Below are positions 11,527-22,242 of a DNA stretch of 64,000 bases, piece after piece. The DNA comes from Agelas oroides (Eukaryota; Porifera; Demospongiae; Agelasida; Agelasidae). Position 1 is the stretch's first letter. The number at the start of each line of letters is the position of its first letter. Location of the stretch: the NCBI GenBank assembly GCA_949130485.1, contig OX422199.1, positions 5,512,902 to 5,576,901 of the forward strand, in the 5' to 3' direction. The position numbers were made by a program, and so were the translations under genes. Below the pieces are notes generated by a model, which worked only from the letters and a program-made list of their open reading frames with translations, had not been told where the DNA came from and searched no databases.

Positions 11527-11886
11527 CAGTGGAGTAGGAACCAATTTTGGATTGGGGGTGCCAAGGTGTATTGGGAGCTGTCATGTGCGTTAATTAGAAC
11601 CTAAAGCATACAGTACTAGTGTATGTGTACATGTAATATTTATATAGTGCAACACACTGTGGGCTCAAATTGGAACTGCTTCCAACCTAAGGTATGATCA
11701 CCATCAGCATGATATAGTATAATATATACTATAACATGGAGCCTGATTATTGGGGGGGCCGAGTTTACATGTACAAAGTACGTCACGGAACTCAACACAA
11801 CTGCGGATGCCTCAAAGACAAGGAGCGAAATTGTAAATAGCAGGCCCCCCCTGTTGGATACCCCCCCCCCAGTTCCTACTCCACTG
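11527..11886. mobile_element. non-autonomous hAT-like element, 360 bp
   Basis: Ends are inverted repeats CAGTGGAGTAGGAAC and GTTCCTACTCCACTG. The CAGTGG start is shared with the larger hAT-like elements at 19437 and 52022. C-rich tracts and no coding capacity. No exact 8-bp target duplication was seen, so the class assignment rests on the ends only. Confidence 0.55.
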
Positions 11887-11989
11887 ATCAGCTAGCAAGA
11901 CAAGTCTCTGTTCTAGTGCTGGATGAATTCATGAGGGGGGTGATGAATGGGTTGTGAATTCTCTTCATAGTTTGAGTAACCACTGTTCC

Positions 11990-12152
11990 AACCCTGTGGT
12001 TTTGTAAGTACATATATGGGAATTATTGAGGTCAGAAAACTAGCTATCCTTGTGGGTGTACTTCCTGAAGATGAGGATATAGGCAACAATAAATAGCTAT
12101 CCACACAATAATTGGAAAAGTAGCTATCAATAAGAGAGGATTTACACAAAAG
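11990..12152 (+). promoter_or_regulatory. conserved 5' flank of the main IgSF receptor
   Basis: Shares ATTATTGAGGTCAGAAAA and GTGTACTTCCTGAAGATGAG with the flank at 3955-4136, and in weaker form with 44900-45050. It ends at ACACAAAAG just before the ATG at 12153. Likely core promoter plus 5' UTR. No TATA box was assigned. Confidence 0.4.
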
Positions 12153-12231
12153 ATGGCACATATGAAGAAGTGTTGTATATTCAGTCTACTGTGTGCATTG
12201 GTCAGAACAGCAAGCAGTGCAAAGGAAATAT
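12153..12231 (+). CDS. IgSF receptor, exon 1 (signal peptide)
   Basis: ATG plus 26 codons: MAHMKKCCIFSLLCALVRTA... then AKEI and a GTAAGG donor in phase 1. Hydrophobic, cysteine-rich core typical of a cleavable signal, directing the product to the cell surface. The start is fixed by conservation with exons at 4137 and 45051 and by the junction with the Ig exon at 12371, which restores frame (I, S, V, L, G). Confidence 0.75.
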
Positions 12232-12370
12232 GTAAGGTCCTAATGTTAGCTATTTACTAATCATTTTGTGCATGCTAGTCTACTATACAGATATAGAAAT
12301 CTGCAGGGATTTTTACAGTAACTCAGTACCATGCATATAGTCCAATGCTGTGACTTTCTTCAATTTGTAG

Positions 12371-12619
12371 CTGTACTTGGTAGTCAAGGATCTGTGGTCA
12401 CAATCTACTGCAGCATCTCTGGTGGGGTGGATGCATCATCAATTAAGTGGAATCACCAAGGGAATAGCATTGTTGTGGATGGCTCAAAGTATCGCACAAG
12501 CTCCAATAGTTTACAAATCAGCAACATAATGTCACAGGATGAAGGAACATACCAGTGCTTATTCTGTGCAAAGAATGGAGGCCAACAGACAATTAATGCT
12601 GCTTATCTTTACGTATTAG
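12371..12619 (+). CDS. IgSF receptor, exon 2 (Ig domain 1)
   Basis: A 249-nt exon, acceptor TTTGTAG, donor GTGCGT, phase 1 at both ends. It encodes one compact V/I-set Ig domain with the B-strand cysteine in TIYCSI, the core tryptophan in IKWNHQG and the F-strand motif DEGTYQC. It differs from the exon at 45345 at 11 of 249 positions: 8 change an amino acid (7 residues) and 3 are silent, so strong purifying selection is not evident. Next exon in frame is 23198 or 25611, beyond a transposon-filled intron. Such domains serve ligand or self/non-self binding in other animals; that role here is inference. Confidence 0.8.
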
Positions 12620-13127
12620 GTGCGTTAACAGCTGCAATATACAAGTATAATGAACTGGTAGTTATCCACTTGCATCATGAAGATTTAGCCACTCTCATAT
12701 TTGCTAAAAGTATGCCTTCTCAGTATTTTCTAGGCACGAAAGTTAGTTACACATGTAGCGATCCCTCGACACAAACTTCAGTGAAGGGCTCAGAGCCAGA
12801 GTGAGCTATTCGTGCTTGCATGTTCCGGAGTCTTTGTTGTTGTAGATGAAATACACCAATAAGGTACTTCCTGTGGCATTTCTAGGTAAAATGTTTTACC
12901 ATGATGCGTGGTGGTGGATGTATATGGATATACGGGGTTGTGGTTAATTTCATAAGAATGTTCACCAGAAAAACCACAATTGTTGTTCACTTTATTGTCG
13001 GTGAGTATTATTTGTGGCTATGGCTGACGTTGCAGGGCAGAGTTTGCAAGCTCCAGTACGATAGTGATTTCCAACCGCTTAGTAGGACGCAAATTTTTGA
13101 CGACGATGGGAGAGTACTTTCTACTGT

Positions 13128-13530
13128 CTTTTCCTGAGCAGTTCGATAGTCAGCAAGGATAACCACTTTGCAAGCCTTTCGGCATCATACGTCTCCAAAA
13201 TGTCCCTAGGACATTTCTCACTGCAACCTTTGTTGTGTTCGGTGATCCACTCACTGGCACACACAGTCCACGTGCTCACTTTTTTGCGTTTTCTTTGGAA
13301 CGACACCCTTCAACATCCTCTCCAGGGCGTCAGAATTGTTTGGCTCAGCAACCGCTTAGGTCTTTCACTGTAGCACTTTTGCTTCGTCCTAGTAGCTAAG
13401 CGCCATAAAGTGGTAACGGGATATCACTATTGTCCGAGCTTCTAATCTATTATTTCTTCTTCTTCTGGTACCAGCAGATGGCAGATACTAGAGCTTCTCA
13501 AGCAAACTCAGTGCTACAACGTCAGCCATA
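13128..13530 (-). pseudogene. Crypton-like recombinase N-terminus relic, copy B
   Basis: Reading leftward from about 13530: MADVVALSLLEKL, a stop, then broken frames leading to PKKTQK. After a frameshift comes a segment with STWTVCASEWITEHNK, CPRDILE and RLAKWLSLLTIELLRK. This pattern (TW-x-V-x5-W ... CP-x-D-x-LE ... L-x-x-WL) resembles the N-terminal helical region shared by Crypton-type tyrosine recombinases and their host relatives (ZMYM, KIAA1958, QRICH1 type). The catalytic domain is absent. It lies antisense in the receptor intron and is repeated at 5325 and 24809. Family assignment is from memory of the motif. Confidence 0.4.
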
Positions 13531-15204
13531 GCGTCGAACGAGACTCAATGGCGGATAACAAGCTAATTGGTGTGTTTGACGTCATTGTGGCCAATTAGTA
13601 TAGTGTACAACTATTATAGGGTATGTACCTTCCAGGTATACCTTCTATAGGGTATATGCCTAGCATTTCTATACCTGCTATAGAGTATGTACCTAACATT
13701 TCCAGGTATACCTTCTATAGGTAGCGATTCCGGAAGCTCGTCGCGAGGCGCGAAATTTTTCCGTTCAATTAATATGCCGGAAGTGGTCATGCGAACCGTC
13801 TACGTTTCGGGCAAAATCGCTGCGTACTGGTGAGAAGAACCCCCATGAACTATATATCGTTCGAATGCTCAATGCCTGCACTCTCAGTTGGTGCTAGTTG
13901 GCAAACGTTTGCATGAAGTGTCTTTTTCCCGACGAATTTTTCACGTTTTAAACGAGCGCAAACAGAAAAGTAAAAGCGATACCAACTACCGACCGCGATA
14001 TTCGAAATCCTTGGCCCCGACCACCCCCAGAACGACTATTTTTAACAGCACTATTATTAGTGTAAGTTAGCGCGAGTACTGTTTGTTCAACACATTTGTT
14101 GTTGTGGACCAGTACATATGATAAACAATGCCACATTGTAGTAATACTAACAAGGGGACACATGCCTGAGCCACAAAAGTTATGCAGTGTGATTAAATAA
14201 GATCTTCTGCAACTACAGTTGCATCGGAGTTTTCTATCTTCTCAACAAACTTTTCAGTCCTCCATCGCAGACTATCTAGGAGAGAAGAAAAATAGGAAAG
14301 TCTTGGTTGTAAACCAAATAGGGATACATGCAGGTACAACACTGAAAATTCATGCATGTGTGCATACATGGTGCTGGCAAACGTCTGATATGCTGTAGAA
14401 TTTGCCTTGCTTCAAATGAGGGGGAACATGAAGCATAAGCATGTAGCGTCAACACCCACAATGCAAGTACTAGAGAATGTACGCTTGCAAGCATACGCAT
14501 GCATGCTGGTACGCTCACGCCACACTATTGGAAGTGAGGCAAAATCAACTCAGTACCCTGGAAGTAACTATATGTCTATAAGTGAACTGGGATAAAGCGT
14601 TCAGAGTAAAGATTTTTACATAAATGTTGCATACAGTATTAAATAGAAAGGTGCAACAGCAATGTCATACAGAGGATGATTCTCATAGGAAGCAACAGTG
14701 CAGCAGGATGCTAACTGGCACACACATACCAAAAGAGTGATTTCTAGCAGAAGATTGATTCTTGTTAGCGAAGTTGGTAGTAGGCAAGGGTATCTGGAAA
14801 ATGCACTTTATTTGTTGGAAGTGAACCACAACCAGCAATAAAATAGCAGTTGCTATAGAGTTGCATTCAGTAGCTGGGGGTATCTACCTGAAATACCATT
14901 ACTATAATGGAAACTGAGGCTACACTGCATTTCAAGTCACTGGGAACACCATGTGTAAAAAAGTAAAACGTAAAACGCGGGAAAGGAATTTTCCGGAAGT
15001 TAATTTACCAGAATAGATGCACGTGCGTGTGGCGCGTGCTCCAGAGCAAGTGCTAATCAGCGGATAGTGACGCTTCTGTGCCAGGCAATATTGTGCTATT
15101 CTAGCAATTCTGCCGTTTGCAAATACGTACGACGGTGCTAGCTCTTTCAGATTGCTACCCAGTCTTCCGTTTTGCTACTGTCCAGACTGGATATATAGGT
15201 CACT

Positions 15205-16179
15205 ATGGAGCCGTACTGGTATGGAGGGCCACGTGGATCTACCAGCGGCGATTCACAGCAGTACGGCTACTACAACTATGGTGTTTCCCTTGTAACTTCA
15301 GGAAGTGTGCAAGGACCACATCTAGCACATCCGCGGCCCGTATCAAGTGACCGGGGCAAGAAGTACGTATACTCCCTAAGAGTAATAAACCCCAAAAGAA
15401 AGTCACTTTTTGAAATGAAAAAGTTTACGTCTGAAAGCCGGTTTCAATTTCCGGGGGAGCTTAGGTCATGTATAAAGGAGGAATTCTCAACGGTTGTTCC
15501 AGGGTCGGATAACTTTTCTCTTGGCTATTATCAAAAGGGGCGTGGTAATAGCAAAATATTCCTTATCAATGAGAACGATATGGATACCATGTATTCCCAG
15601 TATGCTGAAGCCCAAGAGATACAACTGTGGTGTGATGGTAGATGTGATGAACTGGACAATACCGACTCTGTAGAGCCACCTAAAAAGAGATCTAGGCAAG
15701 ATACATGCAACAGTAAACGATCAGCAATACAAGAGGAGGTTGAAGAGATTCACCTGAAATTGAAAGAAAAACATGCTGACAAATACACACCTGCACAGTT
15801 GCGTCTATGGGCTAACATGTTGCAGATAGGGACCCATAAAGATTACAGTATGCCTCCCGATGTCCCTATGTTTGGTGGTGGTAAAAAGAGGTATGAAAAA
15901 CGCTCGGAAGTTGTTGATGCTTTAAGTGGAATTGCAGAGGGTATTGTTAGGGCTTTGAAACCACATTCCGGAACTCAGTCACCTACACATGCATCAGTTG
16001 GCTCTCAATCTACCAGTACTACATGTGTGGGTGTATCTCCAGGCAAACAGGTACAACTGAGAGGGCAGTTGATTACCCAAATCAAACAACTTCATGAGCT
16101 ACTTGAAGCTGGCGCTATTAGCCTGGAGGAGTACAACAGCCAGAAGGCCCCCATTTTGGAGAAACTTCACAGCCTGTAG
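15205..16179 (+). CDS. second (passenger) protein of the IS630-type transposon, 324 aa
   Basis: Open from ATG 15205 to TAG 16179. Residues 1-50 are rich in G, Y, S and Q. Residues about 60-145 form a small folded-looking region (SLFEMKKF ... FSLGYY ... NENDMDTMY) that resembles PB1 or ubiquitin-like modules by pattern. A nuclear-localisation-like cluster PPKKRSRQ lies at 158-165. Residues 174-225 hold a helix and KYTPAQLRLWANM...MPPDVPMFGG. The C-terminus (about 285-324) is a predicted coiled coil with GAISLEEYNSQKAPIL, SHOCT-like. It lies inside the transposon TIRs, converging with the transposase, so it moves with it. Similar proteins with a TPxQxRxWA motif recur in sponge and cnidarian genomes as I recall; no function is known to me. 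A TATATA sits about 15 nt before the ATG. Confidence 0.8.
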   Translation: MEPYWYGGPRGSTSGDSQQYGYYNYGVSLVTSGSVQGPHLAHPRPVSSDRGKKYVYSLRVINPKRKSLFEMKKFTSESRFQFPGELRSCIKEEFSTVVPGSDNFSLGYYQKGRGNSKIFLINENDMDTMYSQYAEAQEIQLWCDGRCDELDNTDSVEPPKKRSRQDTCNSKRSAIQEEVEEIHLKLKEKHADKYTPAQLRLWANMLQIGTHKDYSMPPDVPMFGGGKKRYEKRSEVVDALSGIAEGIVRALKPHSGTQSPTHASVGSQSTSTTCVGVSPGKQVQLRGQLITQIKQLHELLEAGAISLEEYNSQKAPILEKLHSL

Positions 16180-16939
16180 CTTTTACTTATATACTAGATG
16201 AATGCAGGGCATTGTGGGGCGAGCCTGAGCAAGCAGTATGCCAAGGACTACAATTGCGCATGCGCAGTTCGTACACACGCGCGCGTACCCCTTCGCACTT
16301 GTCGAGGTGTCGAAGTTGTCGTAGCGTTTAGTAAGAAGTAAAGTTGCTGTTTGCTTACTGTGCCTCATCCAAGTGTAGAAATGACAAAGGCAGCGTTGTA
16401 CATTATTCACACAGGAATGACCTCGTAATTGAAAGTCTTCAATTCTTGGCCAACCCACATCTAGTTTTCTGCTTAGGGGTGAGAAACAATGAATTGGTTT
16501 GGAAGAGGCTAACGTGCAATTTTTTGTGTACACAATCACCGTTATGGTTTATCAATTTTTGTTGTAAACAACATGACATTACACTAATAACGATATAAAA
16601 GTGATGACATAATATTTCCTGTTTGCATGAGAGCTTACATTGGAGTTTCTATCGACCAAATGAGCTTCAAATGGTAGTTTTTTACACATTGCCAGTGAGT
16701 TAGTGGATGTTGGTTGGTTCAGTTTTTCCATTAGGGCTGTGTCATTGCTATCTCAACACCATTGTTGGTAGCCACAAAAGTTTTCCATTTTTTCTATGAC
16801 ATTTTCTCTGAGAGTTTCTACTCCAGGTTGCTGAACGTCGTGCTGGCTAGAAAAGTCTATATTTGCATCATCATTGTCTCTGGCAGATTGTGTAGTGGAG
16901 ACAATTGTGGCAAATGCTTCCCATTCTTGCTTACCTGGG

Positions 16940-17015
16940 TAGCCTCGTTCCCAGGCTCTCCCCGCTAAGAAGGGCCCTCCCCCCTCTTAGTGGGGAGAGC
17001 CTGGGAACGAGGCTA
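16940..17015. repeat. foldback element, 76 bp, TAGCCTCG ends
   Basis: TAGCCTCGTTCCCAGGCTCT and its inverted copy enclose a 22-bp loop. Flanks TACCTGGG and CACCTGGG are a near-exact 8-bp repeat. It sits between the two genes of the IS630-type transposon. Confidence 0.75.
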
Positions 17016-17104
17016 CACCTGGGTACAGTTCACTGAAATCACACAGCTATTGCTTGAATTCTTTGTTGTTAAAGATCACCTGACGGATGGTGTCCTTTTC
17101 CTTG

Positions 17105-17283
17105 ACGTCGGCTTCTTCTCTTGCGGTCACGGAAGCCATGTACGCTAATGCGCTATTGGAAGCCCTACATACTTCATGCGACCAAGCGCGGCGCGCGGGT
17201 GATTCTCTTGCGGTCACGGAAGCCATGTAAGCGAATGCGAAGCCCTACATACTTCGTGCGACCAAGCGCGGCGCGCGGGTGAC
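17105..17283. repeat. tandem duplication of a GC-rich block
   Basis: Two copies of about 75-90 bp, each with CTTGCGGTCACGGAAGCCAT and GCGACCAAGCGCGGCGCGCG. The first carries a small extra segment. Lies downstream of both transposon genes. Confidence 0.8.
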
Positions 17284-17291
17284 GGTCGTAC

Positions 17292-17322
17292 GATAATGAT
17301 AATAATAATAATAATAATAATA
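17292..17322. repeat. ATA/TAA microsatellite
   Basis: About nine units of ATA after GATAATG. Confidence 0.9.
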
Positions 17323-17478
17323 CATATATGAAATCTCCCAGCTGTACCGTCTATGTGGGGCTCGCTCAGGCTCGCCCCAATAAACTGACTTTTGTAGGTT
17401 ATATCATGATATCCCACCAAGTCCCACCCAGTATGTACACAGGGAAGTCAAACAAAAATAATTGCATGCCAAAAAAAG

Positions 17479-18447
17479 CTACACGTATCCACAGTCTTTA
17501 TACCAGCCAATGCAGTCCTGTTCAGTCACTGAATCAAACGCAGCACTAAGTACTTCTTTGGGGGCTGCCTCAAATACAGTCTCGTGCTGCCGAACAAAGT
17601 TCTTGATTTTGCTAAACATCTCCTCAATAGGTGTAAAATCAGGACTGTACGGGGGAAGGAACACAACAATAGTTCCAACACTACGAATCAGTTCAATCAC
17701 CTCAGGTACATGGTGGATACTGCAATTGTCCATTACGACCACTGAGTTCGGATTATATCCATTAAATGGCAGCAGTGTTGGCAGCAGGGTTCTCTGAACA
17801 AATAGGTAGAAAGTATCACCATCCACATTTTGTTCATGTAACTCATAACATAACAGTTTCGAAACAGTGAGGGCAGCAATAGCAGATAGTCTTTTTCCTC
17901 TACTTAAGAACTTGAAGGATCGTGGACTGTAGCCTCTTAAAGCATATCCAAAGTGTCGTATAGCATTGCGTTGGTCAGTGCCTGATTCATCTACAAACAC
18001 TAACATACTTGGATCATAAATCGCTATTTCTGCCTGATATTCAGCCCTAATTAGATCTGATCTCTGCAGAGCAGTATACTTCATTTTCTTCCGGGAAAAT
18101 CCAAAGCGTTTAAGCGTCCTACAGATTGTAGCCTCAGAGACAAACATTCCTGTAGTCTGTGCAAGCGCTCGCTGTAGCTCGTGTAGATAAACGCTGGGTC
18201 TTTCCAAAACTATCTGCATCAAAACAAACACATCGTGTTCATGAAGTATACGTTCAGTAGCAGGTTTTACACTCCGAGTTACTTCTCCGGTGCGTTCAAA
18301 CCTGTCCACAATTCTCGCAACAGTGGAGACTGAAACCGTCAAATTCTGTGAAATTTCCCTGTACTTCAGTCCCATCAGGTGTCTCTGGTAGACAATTCTC
18401 CAGCGCAAATCTTCACTGTAACTTTTGCGTCGTCCAGGCTCGCCCAT
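17479..18447 (-). CDS. IS630/Tc1-family DD34E transposase, 322 aa
   Basis: Cut-and-paste DDE transposase expected to bind the TIRs of 14923-18615 and insert at TA. The ATG at 18447 (MGEPGRRKSYSEDLR) is preferred over one at 18531, which would add 28 residues rich in R and C. Residues 8-60 form a helix-turn-helix of the IS630 type (YSEDLRWRIVYQ ... YREISQNLTVSVSTVARIV). A second winged-helix region with a basic patch (FGFSRKKMK) follows. The catalytic triad is D153 (VFVDESG), D240 (VVMDNCSIHH) and E275 (YSPDFTPIEEMFSKIK), with 34 residues between the last two. Full length for the family and uninterrupted. It resembles IS630-like rather than classic mariner copies. Confidence 0.92.
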   Translation of the reverse strand: MGEPGRRKSYSEDLRWRIVYQRHLMGLKYREISQNLTVSVSTVARIVDRFERTGEVTRSVKPATERILHEHDVFVLMQIVLERPSVYLHELQRALAQTTGMFVSEATICRTLKRFGFSRKKMKYTALQRSDLIRAEYQAEIAIYDPSMLVFVDESGTDQRNAIRHFGYALRGYSPRSFKFLSRGKRLSAIAALTVSKLLCYELHEQNVDGDTFYLFVQRTLLPTLLPFNGYNPNSVVVMDNCSIHHVPEVIELIRSVGTIVVFLPPYSPDFTPIEEMFSKIKNFVRQHETVFEAAPKEVLSAAFDSVTEQDCIGWYKDCGYV

Positions 18448-20580
18448 GATAGACTTCGCACAACACAATGATTGGTAGCTAGCTAGCTTGCATGTGCGAG
18501 ACAAACAGCAACGCGCGCGCCGCCACCGCATAGGTAAGTGCTTCCGGCAAATTCCTTTCCCACGGTTTTACGTTTTACTTTTAAGTGTATGTTCCAAGTG
18601 ACTTGAAATGCAGTGTACACATGTATCTATATTGGTCAGCAGCTAGGGGAAAGCACCTACTTAAAATGCCATTACCAATAACAACTGTGGCTTCCTCCTT
18701 CTAGTGCCAATGCCAATTGCTGGCAGCATTTAAAAACGCTGTAGGAGAGATTGAGTGTGAAAGGCACAAGTCTATAAACAGTGGTGCATGTAGCAGACCT
18801 ACTGAACTTCATCGACAATGTTTTCTAATGGCTAACAGTACTTGTAAACCATCAGAACAGCCCTGTTTATCTTCAAATACTTCCTCAAAGAGGGAGACAG
18901 TGAGAAATATTGCCAAGCCAACTTTAGCATGGACCATATTAAGCTAGAGTGAAGCTTTACTCAGCTGTACAGTGTACTGGCCCATCCCACAAAGCACATA
19001 CAATCAATAGGTCACATACCTCATAGTCAGGTTGCAGTATCTGTGCTTCTAGCATCTTTTAAGTGTACGAAATCACGACAGTTGAATTGCCGAGTTAATG
19101 ACAATCAATTTGGTGCAAGTTGCATTCAAATCCATCCAGCCATTCCAGAGATACAGCACCTACTGTACGACCACGTGAACGTACCGTAAATGATGAACGT
19201 ACCACTTTTTCTATTAAAAAGGAGCAGAAAAAAATTCGTGTGCAAGTCCTCTTTCAAGTTACAGATCTCAGCTTCTACGCAGCCGATTTGCACGGGACAA
19301 GAATCTTTCAGCTCGTAATTTAACGACGAATTTTCTGGTAACCATTCTGATATACTCAGATAAATCTGAAAATAACGTCTGGAATCGCTACTATAGGGTA
19401 TATGCCTATAACATTTCCACGTATGACACCTGATACCAGTGGCGTAGCCAGGATGATCATGAGCAAGTTACGTGGGCACAGCATGGGCACACTCAGTGCG
19501 TGCGTAACACGCATTTGCTAGGAGACCTGGGGTATGCTCCCGCCATGAAAAAATTTCACTGAGATCGCTTCTGAGGCCGTTTTCGGCCACAAATACAATT
19601 CTTCAGACTTACCGGTATGCTCGCTTCATGTCCGCGTAAAACTTGCGATCGCACATTCTAATAACTGATCTTTGACCTTCGCTTTCTACATTATTTTTAC
19701 CCGGGCACCAGCGATTTTAACGTGGGCACAGGCCTGGGTATTCGCGGGTGGCGAATTTTTATCTGACGCACCCTTTTTTCGACTTAGTCTCTGCACGGAG
19801 TGTAAGCTGGCAAACTGCGCATGCGCGAGTGGGTGGAGTTGTTTGATGAACCTCGACCTTCATCCACGAAGTTTCAGTTTTGGCTGTTTTCGAGTTGTCT
19901 AGTACCATTTGTTGATGTATCGAGTTGTTGACTTTGCTCCAGGGTGTTCTAGTACACTGTGAAGTACAGATGCATATACTGTGTACCAGAGGTGTTTTTA
20001 AAAGCTGGCAAAGGCCTACACCCCAACACATTTCTGCATGCATGTACCAGGTTTCTACATATTACTAACAAAGTTGAGTTCATACACCAGTGCAGTGCTC
20101 CTTCTAGCTATTGTATAATGATGCCTGGCTTGTCCTTTAAAAGTTTTTTTTTGAGAGACACCCTCATTGGGTGTTCTTTGTCTTGACTGAGAGCCTTGAG
20201 AACACAGGCTGAGACTAACAAACTGTAAGGACTCTGAAAATGATTCAGTCACAACACAGCCATGAGGACTTTACAAAAAACTGTGCATACATTGGGTGCT
20301 GGAAATGTCCACAAATCAAGTACAATTTTGTGTGGTGGCATACTGCAAACACTAAAGTTCACATATCAACAGATTGAGCTAGTATGCAATGTTGACACAA
20401 ACTGCAAGTCTTTTTTTCTCCTCCAACTGAAACACCAGTTTAGCTTGAAAGAAAAATAAAGGATACTCCACCGTCTGTGTTGAGACAAGAAAGATTATAT
20501 AGCAGTGCATAGTAGACTCTGTATAACTAGTCTCACAGCCTGACCAACCACCATGTAGATCATCTTAATTAGTACCACAC

Positions 20581-20916
20581 TAGTCTCGCATACTCACACC
20601 CCGTTCGCCAAGAGAGAGAAGGGGTCAGGTAACTTTCGTTGCAGTCACTTGTTGCACAGGGATTTTATTTACTTGCATGTGTAAGCACTACGGCTGCATA
20701 ATTATCTGGACACAGGTGAAGACTGACAAAGCAACTACTCATGGTTTCACAGTTGTTTCATGCCTTGTAATTTCCTATTGACGTGATATCAGCACTCATG
20801 TGACAGAATACTGTGCTGCAATTGGTCCCACACTCTACGGAGCAACAAACTGCTGTAAAAGAAGTTATCATACCCCTTCCTTCTCTTGCAGATTGGGGTG
20901 TGGCTATGCAAGACTA
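20581..20916. repeat. foldback element, 336 bp, TAGTCTCG ends
   Basis: Starts TAGTCTCGCATACTCACACC and ends GGTGTGGCTATGCAAGACTA. The next inner blocks (GAGAGAAGGGGT / ACCCCTTCCTTCTC) also pair. Target duplication unclear. Confidence 0.65.
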
Positions 20917-22242
20917 GTATCGTATAGCCGGAAATATTGACCGTCTTTAAACTTGGTGGTTTGGCCCCAAACCAAGGGTAAAAAAATATTTTTAACTTTG
21001 GCAGTGGCGCCTTGCAGCGCATTATGTCATTACAAACATTGCATGTGCATTTTTCAGGTAGCGTTGCCGTCCTCTCGCTTGAGGTACTTGAACAAAGCCG
21101 TGAGTTCGTAAATTTACAAGAATATAACTGGCAGCGTGCTAGCGCTAAGCTAGCTACATGAACAACTCGTGTAGAGGGGTGCTGGGCGGGACCAAGAGCG
21201 CTACTGCATGCGTTACATCATTACGTGTTGCGGGAAAAATAATATTGGCGGATTTTAATTTGGCAGTTTCAACCCTGACCGCCAAACTGCCAAATTTAAT
21301 TCCCCGTCAAATTTTCCAGCTATACGGTATATACCACACATAGGGAAAACAGATTTGGTACAGCTTTTGTGTTCTAATAATTATAAGCAGGTAATTAAAA
21401 CACAATCATATACATCTACATTGTATGACTCTGTTTATCAGAGAGTTTTGTTGTCTAAAGAAACTTCCAAACCATAGTAGATTGATTCTCGAGTGCAAAT
21501 TGGTCAGAACATGAATGGCAGGCACATATTGTAAGTTGTCTTCCATCACCTATAGTTTGGCAATATAATTTTGCATTACTGCATTTCGTGTGCACATGAA
21601 AATATCTGAAGAGTCACCAGACCTTTTGCAGTACTGAAAGTGATCCACATTCACATTGCCTGCATCTTCACCTAATAAACAGGCTTTCCCACAATCTAGC
21701 TTTTGATTGCTCACAGGAAGTAAACAGAGGGTTAGCTATCCAAAACTGGACGGTGGGAAGGCCTAGGAATGAGGCTAGCTGCATTTGGCTACTACATAAG
21801 CTAGTTGTTGTAAGCAAGAGTCCTATAGTCTCACAAGCTACACCCAGTTTCTCAAGAAGAAAAAGGTTGGATAAATTGTGCATACAAGTTGTGTCCCATC
21901 ATATCATACAGTGCAGTCAGACTACGTTGTAGCACGAGTGCAAACAGTCTTGATGAATTCTGGCGACTGACATATTTTCTGCTACTGCAGCTGTAGAAAT
22001 ATTTAACTTTTCATGGAGTTGCACACTTCATAAAAGGCATTTGAAGCGCATTATTTGCATCATCCAACTGCATTCCAGTGGAACACAGCTTCTCCATACA
22101 GTTCATCGCGCATATCATTATAGTACTGCATACATAGCAGTTTTAATACAAACTTAGCCTCATGGGAGAGAGGCTAAGTAAATGCTAACATTGCTTACCT
22201 TGTAAAGGCCTCTACTGTCTCTGGCATGTGCCTGGCTGCTTC

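Larger units (their letters stand above)
14923..18615. mobile_element. IS630/Tc1-type transposon with two intact genes, 3.69 kb
   Basis: Inverted repeats of about 77 bp start CACTGCATTTCAAGTCACT on the left and on the reverse strand at the right, each flanked by TA (14921-14922, 18616-18617). It carries a transposase (17479-18447, minus) and a convergent second gene (15205-16179, plus). The space between them holds a TAGCCTCG foldback (16940-17015), a tandem duplication and a microsatellite. TIRs differ by small changes only and both reading frames are open, which suggests recent activity. Confidence 0.85.
13722..19390. mobile_element. 5.67-kb TIR element inside the receptor intron
   Basis: Ends TAGCGATTCCGGA and TCTGGAATCGCTA are inverted repeats, flanked by CTATAGG on both sides (13715-13721 and 19391-19397), a 7-bp duplication. 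The flanks rejoin into the ordinary intron repeat seen elsewhere. No transposase of its own was found. Much of its length is the IS630-type transposon 14923-18615. Superfamily not assigned. Confidence 0.5.
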
